Assembly (NCBI GenBank): GCA_002700385.1
Contig: PADC01000004.1
Span: 94,776-158,775, forward strand
Direction of reading: 5' to 3'
Source of the DNA: Cycloclasticus sp.
Lineage (GTDB): Bacteria; Pseudomonadota; Gammaproteobacteria; Methylococcales; Cycloclasticaceae
DNA length: 64,000 bases
Below the pieces are notes generated by a model that saw nothing but the letters and a program-made list of their open reading frames with translations, was not told the DNA's origin and searched no databases. Shown in pieces: positions 1 to 9,527 of this stretch. The translations under genes were made by a program, and so were the position numbers. Each line of letters starts with the position of its first letter. Position 1 is the first letter of the stretch.

Positions 1-588
1 TTCACTGATCAAATAGCCATGTGCTCCATGAATTTCTATTACATCAAAACCCGCTTTTTCCGCCCTTGCAGCGGCCTTCCCCCAGGCATCAACAATCTCT
101 TTAATGTCATCAGTTGTTAATGTTTTCGCCATCGCAGAATCGTTGGAAAGTAATTCAGCGCTGGGGCCAACCACTTGCCATGGGGATCCTCCATTCACCT
201 TATCTACTTCATCAAGGTACCCTCCTCCATGCCAAGGGGTTTTAGTCGATGCCTTTAGACCTGCATGCGCCAGTTGGACACCGACTTGAGTATTTTGTTG
301 ATGACTAAAATCTATTATTCGCTTAAGAGGGGCAATTTGCTGGTCGTTCCATAAACCTAAATCCCAAGCACTGATACGCCCTTTTTGTTGCACAGCGGTT
401 GCTTCCAGCATAATTAATCCTGCACCGCCGAGCGAAAATTGTGCGTAGTGCGCAAAGTGTATATCGAGTGCTTTACCATCTCCTTTAGCCTGGTAAGTGC
501 ACATAGGGGAAATCATAATTCGATTTGCCAGATTCAGCTTCCTAAGCTGTATAGGCGTAAATAACAAAGGTTGTTCGTCAATCATCAT
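1..588 (-). CDS. NADH:flavin oxidoreductase / Old Yellow Enzyme family, partial (C-terminus beyond window edge)
   Basis: Reverse-strand reading from ATG at 588: MMIDEQPLLFTPIQLRKLNLANRIMISPMCTYQAKGDGKA..., with an AGFDVIEIHGAHGYLIS-type OYE motif near position 1. Confidence 0.85.
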   Translation of the reverse strand, partial: MMIDEQPLLFTPIQLRKLNLANRIMISPMCTYQAKGDGKALDIHFAHYAQFSLGGAGLIMLEATAVQQKGRISAWDLGLWNDQQIAPLKRIIDFSHQQNTQVGVQLAHAGLKASTKTPWHGGGYLDEVDKVNGGSPWQVVGPSAELLSNDSAMAKTLTTDDIKEIVDAWGKAAARAEKAGFDVIEIHGAHGYLISE

Positions 589-617
589 AATGCCTGTAAT
601 TATTATGGATATGTAGT

Positions 618-631
618 ATAACAATTGTTAG
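618..631. promoter_or_regulatory. Putative operator palindrome ATAACAATTGTTAG in divergent promoter gap
   Basis: Inverted repeat matching the motif seen at 20298, 25951, 33233, 42832 and 56793. Confidence 0.5.
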
Positions 632-693
632 AATTTGCACTCAAACAATCCCATCTATCATACAGCTGATTTATATGCAGGAGCAAACTGAAT

Positions 694-1092
694 ATGAGTA
701 GTACAGACGACAGATTTAACGGGCCTGGGCCGGATCAGATCTATTACAATTATCTTAGAGAAGACAATTTCTCCCTCCCCCAATGTCAAGATTGCCATGA
801 GTTTCATTTTTATCCCCGAGTGGTGTGCCCACATTGCGGCAGCTTCAACTTGGAATGGAAAACTTTATCTGGCAAAGGTGAAGTTTATTCAACAACCACC
901 ATCAGACGCAAACCTGAGCGTGGTGGTCACTACAACGTCTGCCACGTAACGCTTGAGGAAGGTCCTCGCCTTATGAGTCGAGTTGAAGGGGTTGACTCAT
1001 TAGACGTAAAAATTGGTGATAAAGTTACCGCCGTTATAAACAAAGATAGCGACGATCCGTTCGTGACTTTCACACCAGTACAGGGGGATTAA
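694..1092 (+). CDS. Zn-ribbon/OB-fold (DUF35) protein, acyl-CoA-associated
   Basis: CxxC..CPHCG Zn ribbon followed by GKGEVYSTTTI OB-fold; adjacent to SCP-x thiolase. Confidence 0.85.
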   Translation: MSSTDDRFNGPGPDQIYYNYLREDNFSLPQCQDCHEFHFYPRVVCPHCGSFNLEWKTLSGKGEVYSTTTIRRKPERGGHYNVCHVTLEEGPRLMSRVEGVDSLDVKIGDKVTAVINKDSDDPFVTFTPVQGD

Positions 1093-1094
1093 AA

Positions 1095-2246
1095 ATGTCG
1101 CATGAATTAAGAGGTTCTTCTGCTGTTGTAGGTATTGGATTAGCCGGGTGTGGTGAAGCTCCCGGAAGAATGCCATTAGATATTTTAGCTGAAGCAACGC
1201 ATAACGCTTTAGACGATGCTGGCTTAAAATTATCGGATGTTGATGGTATTTTTACCGGTTCATCCTACCATTTTATGCCTGCACTCAGTACCGCTGAATA
1301 CCTGGGCATCAAGCCTCGATTCTCTGATAGCAGCATGGTTGGCGGCTCGTCTTTTGTGGCACACACACTCAATGCGGCAATGGCTCTTAAAACAGGTCAA
1401 TGCGACGTCGCCCTTATCTGTTATGGCAGCAATCAACGAACGGCCGGTGGTAAATTAGCCACCATGTCTGAGCAACAAATTTACGAAGCGCCTTTTAAAC
1501 CTCGTTACCCTATCAGCTCATACGCATTAGCCGCCGCTCGACATATGTATCAATACGGTACAACACGTGAACAAATGGCGGATGTTGCCGTGGCTGCTCG
1601 TCAATGGGCACAGCTAAACCCGGCCGCCTTTGCTCGTGATGAATTAACACGCGAAGATGTTTTAAACTCTAGAATGATCAGCGACCCGCTTTCACTGTTG
1701 GATTGCTGCTTAGTGACCGACGGGGGCGGTGCCGTGATTATGGTGTCTAGTGAACGAGCAAAAGATTTCCCCAATAAGCCCGTTTACGTTTTAGGAACGG
1801 GTACAGCACATTGGCATCGTCAGATTACTCAAATGCCCGACCTAACAACAACCGCAGCTGTCGATGCCGGTAAGCGGGCCTTCGAGATGGCTGGGGTAAC
1901 ACAAAATGAGGTTGATGTTGTTGAGCTTTACGATGCGTTTACCATCAATACAATTCTTTTCCTTGAAGACTTAGGTTTCTGCGCTAAGGGTGAAGGTGGC
2001 GCGTTTGTCGAAAATGGAAATATTTCACCGGGCGGTAGTTTGCCAGTGAATACCAATGGTGGCGGGTTATCGTGTGTCCATCCCGGCATGTATGGCATCT
2101 TTATTTTGATTGAGGCCATACAGCAGCTACGCGGTGGTTGCGGCGCAAGACAAGTTGACAACCCTGAAATTGCACTTGTTAACGGAAACGGTGGTGTCCT
2201 TTCAAGTCAAGTAACAACAATTCTTGGAACCGAGGCTGTATTATAA
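1095..2246 (+). CDS. SCP-x/lipid-transfer-type thiolase family protein
   Basis: VGIGLAGCGEAPGRMPLDILAEAT..., VVELYDAFTINTILFLEDLGF, NTNGGGLSCVHPGMYG motifs. Confidence 0.85.
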   Translation: MSHELRGSSAVVGIGLAGCGEAPGRMPLDILAEATHNALDDAGLKLSDVDGIFTGSSYHFMPALSTAEYLGIKPRFSDSSMVGGSSFVAHTLNAAMALKTGQCDVALICYGSNQRTAGGKLATMSEQQIYEAPFKPRYPISSYALAAARHMYQYGTTREQMADVAVAARQWAQLNPAAFARDELTREDVLNSRMISDPLSLLDCCLVTDGGGAVIMVSSERAKDFPNKPVYVLGTGTAHWHRQITQMPDLTTTAAVDAGKRAFEMAGVTQNEVDVVELYDAFTINTILFLEDLGFCAKGEGGAFVENGNISPGGSLPVNTNGGGLSCVHPGMYGIFILIEAIQQLRGGCGARQVDNPEIALVNGNGGVLSSQVTTILGTEAVL

Positions 2247-2247
2247 A

Positions 2248-3441
2248 ATGAGCGAATCTTCTTTAAAGGGTATAAAAGTTGTTGATTTATCAAGAGTTTT
2301 AGGAGGGCCTCTGTGCACTCAAATTCTTGGTGATCATGGTGCAGAGGTCATTAAAGTTGAACCGCCTGCTGGTGATGAAACGCGGGGTTGGGGCCCGCCT
2401 TATCACGAACGTGGAAGCGCCTACTATGACGGCGTTAATCGTAATAAAAAAGGCATTGCTTTAGATATGCGTCAACCAGAAGCACACGAAATATTATTTC
2501 GCTTACTTCAAGACGCTGATGTATTGGTGGAAAACTTTAAAGTCGGAACACTCGAAAAATGGGGCATTGGCTTTAAAGACGTTTTACAAAAAAAATTCCC
2601 TCGCCTGATTCACTGCCGTGTCACTGGTTTCGGAAGTACAGGGCCTTACGCAGGTTTTCCTGGGTATGATGCCGTTGCTCAAGCCACCTCAGGCTTAATG
2701 AGCATTAATGGTGACGCCGATCGTCCGCCGGTTCGAATCGGTGTCCCTATCGTCGATTTAACGACGGGAATGAACGCTGTTATTGCGGTTTTGTTGGCTT
2801 TATACGAGCGTAATCAATCAGGACGTGGACAATCCATAGAAGTCAGTTTGTACGACACCGCTGTGAGCCTAATTCACCCGCATGCCGCAAATTGGTTTCT
2901 AGACGGTAAGCCACAAAAAAGATTAGGCAGCGCTCACCCTAACATTACGCCTTATGACCTATTCCCAACAGCGAATGGCCTGTTATTTTTAGGCATCGGT
3001 AACGATCGTCAATTCGCCGGCTTATGCAAAGCGCTTGGAAATCCAGAGTTAGCACAAGACCCGCGTTTTATAATTAATGCAGATCGGGCAAAAAATAAGG
3101 CTGAATTACGAATTATTCTCGAAAAAATGCTTGCTGATAAAGACGGAAAAGCCTTAACCGCCCAATTGATGGAAAAAGGAATCCCAGCTGGTGCTGTGCA
3201 AACGGTTGAAGACGCACTGCAACACCCGCAAACCATAGCAAGAGACATGGTGATAGAATCCGGTGAATACAGAGGAACGGGCATTCCCATCAAACTGTCA
3301 CGGACCCCCGGTGCATTTCAGTGTCGCCCGCCTCAATATGGAGAAAATAATGCAGAAATACTGGCTGAAGCCGGCTATACACCTGATGAAATCAAACGAT
3401 TCCAAGAGATGCAAATAACTTTAGAAACACCGCGTAAATAA
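2248..3441 (+). CDS. CaiB/BaiF family CoA transferase
   Basis: KGIKVVDLSRVLGGPLCTQILGDHGAEVIKVEPP..., TGFGSTGPYAGFPGYDAVAQA; start placed at 2248 rather than the track start 2224. Confidence 0.9.
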   Translation: MSESSLKGIKVVDLSRVLGGPLCTQILGDHGAEVIKVEPPAGDETRGWGPPYHERGSAYYDGVNRNKKGIALDMRQPEAHEILFRLLQDADVLVENFKVGTLEKWGIGFKDVLQKKFPRLIHCRVTGFGSTGPYAGFPGYDAVAQATSGLMSINGDADRPPVRIGVPIVDLTTGMNAVIAVLLALYERNQSGRGQSIEVSLYDTAVSLIHPHAANWFLDGKPQKRLGSAHPNITPYDLFPTANGLLFLGIGNDRQFAGLCKALGNPELAQDPRFIINADRAKNKAELRIILEKMLADKDGKALTAQLMEKGIPAGAVQTVEDALQHPQTIARDMVIESGEYRGTGIPIKLSRTPGAFQCRPPQYGENNAEILAEAGYTPDEIKRFQEMQITLETPRK

Positions 3442-3468
3442 CTAATTAATAAATATTTATTTCATAAA

Positions 3469-3930
3469 ATGAAACTTTTACTTGTCATCGCTCATGCACC
3501 TTCACCCAACATTCAACGGTTGATTAATGCTGTGCTGAAAGGGGCGAATAATAGCGATGTAAACGGCGTTGAAGTCCGGTTTATTAGTGCTTTAGAGGCA
3601 GAGGCGGATGATGTGTTAACAGCCGATGCGGTTATTCTTGGTACACCTGAAAATTTAGGCTATATGAGCGGCGCACTAAAAGACTTTTTTGATCGAAATT
3701 ACTATCCCTGCCTGGATAAAACAGATGCCCTGCCCTGCGCCATTCTTATTCGAGCAGGCAATGATGGTACCGGTACAAGGCGTGCAATTGAATCTATTTT
3801 GACGGGGTTACGTTGGAAAATTGTCCAAGAGCCGCTTATTTGTCGTGGTGCGTTTAAAGAAGAATTCGTTGATCAAGCCGAAGAGCTTGGCCTTTTTATG
3901 GCGGCCAGTTTAGAGGCAGGTATTATCTAA
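3469..3930 (+). CDS. Flavodoxin/NADPH-dependent FMN reductase-like protein
   Basis: AVILGTPENLGYMSGALKDFFDRNYYP flavodoxin-like motif. Confidence 0.7.
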   Translation: MKLLLVIAHAPSPNIQRLINAVLKGANNSDVNGVEVRFISALEAEADDVLTADAVILGTPENLGYMSGALKDFFDRNYYPCLDKTDALPCAILIRAGNDGTGTRRAIESILTGLRWKIVQEPLICRGAFKEEFVDQAEELGLFMAASLEAGII

Positions 3931-3950
3931 TTTCATAATAACAACACGCA

Positions 3951-5117
3951 ATGCATTTTTCTTACACAGACGAACAACAGGCCATTCGAGACTCCATAAA
4001 AAAGGCATGTGCACCTTTTAACGATGATTACTGGCTAAAGCGCGATCAACACGGCGGCTTTCCTCATGATTTTTACGATGCCATGGCCGCCGGAGGCTGG
4101 ATGGGTATTTGTATTCCCGAAGCCTATGGAGGCTCAGGTTTAGGTATTAGCGAGGCAGCCATTATGGCGAGTACCATCGCTGAAACTGGCGCAGGCATGT
4201 CGGGTGCTTCTGCAGTGCATATCAATATTTTTGGCTTAAATCCTGTGGCTGTTTTTGGTACTGAAGAACAAAAGCAGCGCATGCTTCGACCCATGGCCGA
4301 AGGTCGCGAAAAAGCTTGCTTTGCAGTCACTGAGCCGAATACTGGATTAAATACCACTCAACTGAAAACCCTAGCAGTCCGCAAGGGTAATCGCTACATT
4401 GTTAATGGCCAAAAAGTCTGGATATCTACCGCACAAGTGGCCGATAAAGTCCTCTTATTAGCGAGAACGACGCCTTTAGAAGCCGTTAAAAAACCAACGC
4501 ATGGTCTGAGCCTTTTTTATACGGACTTTGATCGTAAAAAGATAACCGTGCACGAAATAGAAAAAATGGGCCGTAAAGCTGTTGATTCTAACGAATTATT
4601 TATTGATGGTTTGGAAATACCGGTTGAAGATCGCATCGGTGAAGAAGGTAAAGGCTTTGAATACATCCTGCACGGTATGAACCCCGAGCGTATTTTGATC
4701 GCTGGTGAAGCAGTCGGTTTGGGGCGTGCTGCACTAAATAAGGCCACACAGTATGCTAAAGAGCGCGTCGTTTTTAATCGCAGTATTGGCCAAAATCAAG
4801 GTATTCAGCACCCATTAGCCGTTTGTTGGGCCGAACTTGAAGCCGCATGGCTTATGGTGATGTCCGCTGCCTGGCAATACGATAGCCATCAATCCTGCGG
4901 AGCCGCCGCAAACGCAGCGAAATATTTAGCCGGTGAGGCGGGTTTCCATGCCTGTGAAACGGCTGTCATGACCCACGGCGGTTTTGGCTATGCCAAGGAA
5001 TACCATGTTGAACGTTATCTGCGAGAATCGATGGTGCCGCGTATCGCCCCCGTGAGTCCTCAACTGGCTTTATGTTACATTGCTGAAAGAGTCTTGGGGC
5101 TCGATAAATCTTATTAA
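3951..5117 (+). CDS. Acyl-CoA dehydrogenase
   Basis: CFAVTEPNTGLNTTQLKT, YIVNGQKVWIS, THGGFGYAKEYHVERYLR motifs. Confidence 0.92.
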   Translation: MHFSYTDEQQAIRDSIKKACAPFNDDYWLKRDQHGGFPHDFYDAMAAGGWMGICIPEAYGGSGLGISEAAIMASTIAETGAGMSGASAVHINIFGLNPVAVFGTEEQKQRMLRPMAEGREKACFAVTEPNTGLNTTQLKTLAVRKGNRYIVNGQKVWISTAQVADKVLLLARTTPLEAVKKPTHGLSLFYTDFDRKKITVHEIEKMGRKAVDSNELFIDGLEIPVEDRIGEEGKGFEYILHGMNPERILIAGEAVGLGRAALNKATQYAKERVVFNRSIGQNQGIQHPLAVCWAELEAAWLMVMSAAWQYDSHQSCGAAANAAKYLAGEAGFHACETAVMTHGGFGYAKEYHVERYLRESMVPRIAPVSPQLALCYIAERVLGLDKSY

Positions 5118-5121
5118 CCGC

Positions 5122-5904
5122 TTACTTCTCATCCAACTTTCGTTCGCCAGTGTAAGGGACTGTCTTCTCAATATGCGAATAAATAAAGGGTGCAATGGGG
5201 TGCTCTCTTTCCTCACGTATATGCCCTAGCAGACCGGCACTTCGTGTCACAACGGCAATACCACGCATTACATCCCACGGCACACCAATTTCAGAGAGAA
5301 CAACCGCTATTGCCCCTTTTGCATTAATCGTCAAATGCTTACCATAAACTTCATCAACAGCTTTGGATAGTTGAGTGACTATTTCAATATATTGCCCTTT
5401 AACCCCTGCATTTAAAGCAATCTCAAAAAGCCGCGGTGTTCGCGGGTCATCTGGTTTATGAAATGGGTGACCAAAGCCTGGGATGGCTTGTTTTGACTTT
5501 TTATAAGAAGTGGCTATCTGCAAACAAATTGCCTCAATACGCTCATCAGCTTCCATGATGTCTTGTAAATTTTTAGCCATGCCTTCCATGGTGCCTACCA
5601 AACCGCTGCCAATCCCTTGCAGGCCAGCTGATATTGCGCCTTGAACTGATTCAGGAGCAGACATGATGGTTAATCGCGTTGCAATCGCGCTTGGCGTTAG
5701 GCCATGTTCCATCAGCGTGACCAAAACCGAATCAAAAACGGCTAATTCGCCTTCACTTGGCATCCGCTGCATCAAATGCAAAAAGAACATTTCTGTAAAA
5801 CTGACTTTACCGATTAATTCATGAACAAGGTCTTTATTTCTGACCAAAATTTGCTCTTCATTCGTCGTCGATATTTTTGTCTCGGGGGGTAATTTCTTTG
5901 CCAT
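5122..5904 (-). CDS. Citrate synthase-like / citryl-CoA lyase family protein
   Basis: QAIPGFGHPFHKPDDPRTPRLFE and GLLGHIREEREHPIAPFIY motifs of the citrate synthase superfamily; short 260 aa form. Confidence 0.8.
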   Translation of the reverse strand: MAKKLPPETKISTTNEEQILVRNKDLVHELIGKVSFTEMFFLHLMQRMPSEGELAVFDSVLVTLMEHGLTPSAIATRLTIMSAPESVQGAISAGLQGIGSGLVGTMEGMAKNLQDIMEADERIEAICLQIATSYKKSKQAIPGFGHPFHKPDDPRTPRLFEIALNAGVKGQYIEIVTQLSKAVDEVYGKHLTINAKGAIAVVLSEIGVPWDVMRGIAVVTRSAGLLGHIREEREHPIAPFIYSHIEKTVPYTGERKLDEK

Positions 5905-5936
5905 GCCCTAACTCTCTTTCAATACTCAGTTTAAAT

Positions 5937-6371
5937 TTATGACGAATGAAGCTCGTTAATTGCTAATTCAAAACAAGGCAGGCTCACCTCGTCATTGATT
6001 TGTATAATTTTAAGTGTCAATGGAGCATCAAAATCAAGTGCATCAAAATCTTTGCCCACCAGAGAACTCACCATTCTAGGCCCCTCCTCTAAATCAACCA
6101 GTAACACGGCGTAGGGCACATCATCCTTAAAGGCAGGCCCCGGCGCGCGATAAACAACACTGTATGAATGAATTGTTCCTTTGCCACTGGCTGGCTTTAG
6201 TTGCAAGTTATCTGATTGGCATTGCCGACAAATGCGTTGTTGATAATATTGTACGTGGCCACAATCTGCGCAGTGTTGTAATAATAACCGACCTGATCTC
6301 AAACCTTCCCAAAAGGCCTGACTATCACCATCTGCTGTCGGTAATGGTTTTTCAATTACCAGTCCATTCAT
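5937..6371 (-). CDS. Zn-ribbon/OB-fold (DUF35) protein
   Basis: LLQHCADCGHVQYYQQRICRQCQSDNLQ ... GKGTIHSYSVVYRAPG. Confidence 0.85.
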   Translation of the reverse strand: MNGLVIEKPLPTADGDSQAFWEGLRSGRLLLQHCADCGHVQYYQQRICRQCQSDNLQLKPASGKGTIHSYSVVYRAPGPAFKDDVPYAVLLVDLEEGPRMVSSLVGKDFDALDFDAPLTLKIIQINDEVSLPCFELAINELHSS

Positions 6372-7552
6372 AAGGTGTTCTCCGTACCTAAAACAGTGCT
6401 TGCCTGTGTTGAGAAGCCCGCACCGAGCGTATGAACCAAACCCAGTTCAGCACCCGCGACCTGGCGCTCACCACAGGCCCCACGAAGCTGACGAACCACT
6501 TCAGCAAAATGAAACCACGCTGCTGGAATACCCGGGTGAGCATAAGACAACATCCCTCCATGGGTATTGGTAGGAATTTTACCGCCGTACGTTATTTCGC
6601 CCGACTCAACGAAGGCCCCTCCCTCACCTTTTTTACAAAAACCCAGGTCCTCTAACATCATAATGACCGTACCCGTAAAACAATCGTAAATGCCGGCCAC
6701 ATCAATATCATTCGCGGTAATTCCGGCCATTTGATAAGCTTTCTTTGACGATTCAACGGCACCTGTTTGGGTTAGCGTTGGCATTAAAAATATATGCTCA
6801 TGGCTGTAATATTCACCACCACCCAAGATATAAACAGGGTGCTGCGTGTATTCTTTTGCTTTTTCTGCTGAGGTTAATATGAGGGCCACGGCACCATCTG
6901 AAATGAGTGAACAATCCAGCTTATGGTATGGGGTCGTCACCATTTTAGAATGAAGTACGTCCTCAATGGAAATCGGTTCTGTTTTTTGCGCACCAGGCGT
7001 TCGTCTCGCATGTTCACGGAATGTCACCGCAACCTGAGCAAACTGTTCAGCCGTCGTTCCATATTCCTTCATATGGCGATGAGCAGTCATGGCAAACGTA
7101 TTTGCTACCGGAATACCGAATGGCATTTCATATTGCTGATCACGACTTTCTGTCATTGCACGAATCGCCATATCAGGTGTCATGCCGGTGAGCAGACTGT
7201 CGCCACAGGCCAGCAAAACAGTCTCAGCTAATCCTGCATGAATAGCTGCTGCAGCCGTATTAACCGCAGCGCCCGCTGTTGCGCCAGACACCTGCAAGGT
7301 ATTGGAGTAACTGGGTTGGATGTTTAGGTATTCACTTAATGCAATGCTGAAACGGTGGAACGATGAAGCAAAGGCATTTCCCGTTAACACGCCATCTATC
7401 GCACTTTTGTTCATATTGGCATCTGCAAGTGCTTTTAATGTTGCATCTGCTGTTAAATCCAGCGGGCTTCTTCCGGGAACTCGCCCAGAGGGGGATTGCC
7501 CTACCCCGACAATGGCCACTTGCCCACGAAGTGAGCGACTGTTACGCATCAA
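6368..7552 (-). CDS. SCP-x/lipid-transfer-type thiolase family protein
   Basis: VAIVGVGQSPSGRVPGRSPLDLTADATLKAL..., NTHGGMLSYAHPGIP; overlaps DUF35 gene by 4 nt. Confidence 0.87.
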   Translation of the reverse strand: MMRNSRSLRGQVAIVGVGQSPSGRVPGRSPLDLTADATLKALADANMNKSAIDGVLTGNAFASSFHRFSIALSEYLNIQPSYSNTLQVSGATAGAAVNTAAAAIHAGLAETVLLACGDSLLTGMTPDMAIRAMTESRDQQYEMPFGIPVANTFAMTAHRHMKEYGTTAEQFAQVAVTFREHARRTPGAQKTEPISIEDVLHSKMVTTPYHKLDCSLISDGAVALILTSAEKAKEYTQHPVYILGGGEYYSHEHIFLMPTLTQTGAVESSKKAYQMAGITANDIDVAGIYDCFTGTVIMMLEDLGFCKKGEGGAFVESGEITYGGKIPTNTHGGMLSYAHPGIPAAWFHFAEVVRQLRGACGERQVAGAELGLVHTLGAGFSTQASTVLGTENTL

Positions 7553-9527
7553 TATCTACAACGATAGCGCCACGCGCTACGTTATCGCCTGCCTTGAAAT
7601 AAATTTTAGAGACCGTACCAGCGTGGATTGCAGAAATTTGTAATTGCATTTTCATGGATTCCATGACAATTAATAATTGACCCGCTTCGACAACATCGCC
7701 TTCTGCGACATGGACCTTAATGATTTCTCCCATCATCGGTGCAGTGATGCTATCGTGTGCCTCCGACTCACCTTGTTTGTCACTGACCACTGGGATCACC
7801 TTAAAACTGACCTGCTGTGACACAGTTTGTACATGGACCTGTTCCAGACCTGCAATCATCCGTGTTGGTAGACGAATATCGCCAAAATCAACTAGATAAC
7901 TGGTTTTTCCCTGCTCCTTTAAACACACTGTATAGAGAGTATCGTTGACCTTTAATGAAATGATATGGTTTGCATCTATACCTAAATACGCAATTTTCCA
8001 CTCATTCTCCGCTTCTAATAAGCAGAGTGTATGAACCGAGTCATCATGAGGTGAGTTGAGAGCCCATTGGCTAAATATATCCGCTCTTGTCCATGGGTTT
8101 GTTGACCCCACCTCTCGATGTTGCATCAACCACATCGCCGCTGCAATAGCGGCTTGCCGTTGCGTTATTTCATCATCATTTTTTTCTGAATAATCAAGCA
8201 ACCAGCGGTCTAACGTACCGGTATCAATTCTATCTGCGCGCACCTCTTCTTTTGATAACAATTGGTGTAAAAAAACACGGTTATTATCAATACCAAAAAT
8301 GGCTGTTTCACTGAGCCCCTGAACTAAGCGATCCAGGGCTTGCGCCCGCGTGTCACCTTCAGAAATTAACTTTGCAATCATCGGATCATAGTATGGCGAA
8401 ACTTCATCGGCTGTATCCACACCGGATTCAATTCGTAATTTTTCACCCGGGAATTTAATGAAATCTATTTTCCCTGTAGATGGCATGAAATTTTGTGCTG
8501 GAGATTCTGCATATAAACGAACTTCAATCGCATGGCCTTTCGCTTGAATGTCAGTTTGTTCAAAGCCAAAACCCTCACCATTTGCAATGCGAATTTGTAA
8601 TTCGACCAAATCAAGCCCCGTAATACATTCGGTGACTGGGTGTTCAACCTGCAAACGAGGATTCACTTCGAGAAAATAATATTCATCGCCCAAAACAAGA
8701 AATTCAACCGTACCTAAACCTCTGTACTGAATATTTCGACCCAGTCGACAAGCAGCCGACAATAAGGCGTTTCTCAAGTTTGTATTTAGAAAGACTGCTG
8801 GCGCCTCCTCGACCACTTTTTGCTGTCGTCGTTGTAAAGAACATTCACGCTCGAATAAATGCACAACATTCCCTTCGCCATCTCCCGCTATTTGTACTTC
8901 AACGTGTCTTGCATTATTAATACATTGTTCAACGATTAACGCATCGTCCGAAAAAGAGCGTAGGGCTTCGCTCATTGCTGCATTAATATTTGCATCCAGG
9001 CCTTCCAAATCATTCAATACACGCATGCCTTTTCCGCCACCGCCAGCAGCAGCTTTTAGCATCACCGGTAATCGCATGCTTTTAACAAGTTCTGCAATTT
9101 CTTTGGGGTCGTTTAATTTTCCATCACTGCCTGGAATGACGGATACTTCGGCGCTTATGGCTTCTTTTTTAGCGGCCGATTTATCACCAAATCGACGTAA
9201 ACTATCCGCTCGTGGACCAATAAATATTAAACCCGCTTGTTCAACGGCATCGGCAAACTCAGGGTTTTCAGATAAAAACCCATAGCCCGGGTGTATCGCA
9301 TCACAACCTGAATTTTTAGCGGCATTGATGACCTTTTCGATATTTAAGTAGCTCTCTGAGGCCAGTGATCCACCGAGTGCTATACAGTGGCCAATCTCTC
9401 GCACATGGCGACCCTGTTGATCAGCATCTGAATAGATACCAACGGCATCGATGCCTAATTTTTGACAGGTACGGGCAATTCGGCAGGCTATTTCGCCACG
9501 GTTTGCAATTAAAATACGTTTCATCAT
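7542..9527 (-). CDS. Acyl-CoA carboxylase alpha subunit (biotin carboxylase + BCCP), methylcrotonyl/geranyl-CoA carboxylase-like
   Basis: N-terminal RILIANRGEIACRIARTCQKLG; EVNPRLQVEHPVTE; biotin motif VMESMKM. Confidence 0.93.
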   Translation of the reverse strand: MMKRILIANRGEIACRIARTCQKLGIDAVGIYSDADQQGRHVREIGHCIALGGSLASESYLNIEKVINAAKNSGCDAIHPGYGFLSENPEFADAVEQAGLIFIGPRADSLRRFGDKSAAKKEAISAEVSVIPGSDGKLNDPKEIAELVKSMRLPVMLKAAAGGGGKGMRVLNDLEGLDANINAAMSEALRSFSDDALIVEQCINNARHVEVQIAGDGEGNVVHLFERECSLQRRQQKVVEEAPAVFLNTNLRNALLSAACRLGRNIQYRGLGTVEFLVLGDEYYFLEVNPRLQVEHPVTECITGLDLVELQIRIANGEGFGFEQTDIQAKGHAIEVRLYAESPAQNFMPSTGKIDFIKFPGEKLRIESGVDTADEVSPYYDPMIAKLISEGDTRAQALDRLVQGLSETAIFGIDNNRVFLHQLLSKEEVRADRIDTGTLDRWLLDYSEKNDDEITQRQAAIAAAMWLMQHREVGSTNPWTRADIFSQWALNSPHDDSVHTLCLLEAENEWKIAYLGIDANHIISLKVNDTLYTVCLKEQGKTSYLVDFGDIRLPTRMIAGLEQVHVQTVSQQVSFKVIPVVSDKQGESEAHDSITAPMMGEIIKVHVAEGDVVEAGQLLIVMESMKMQLQISAIHAGTVSKIYFKAGDNVARGAIVVDIDA

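Noticed and set aside
104-289. Small ORF 104..289 (+) and many similar antisense ORFs in the track
   Set aside because: They overlap well-supported genes on the opposite strand and show no family signature or ribosome-binding context.
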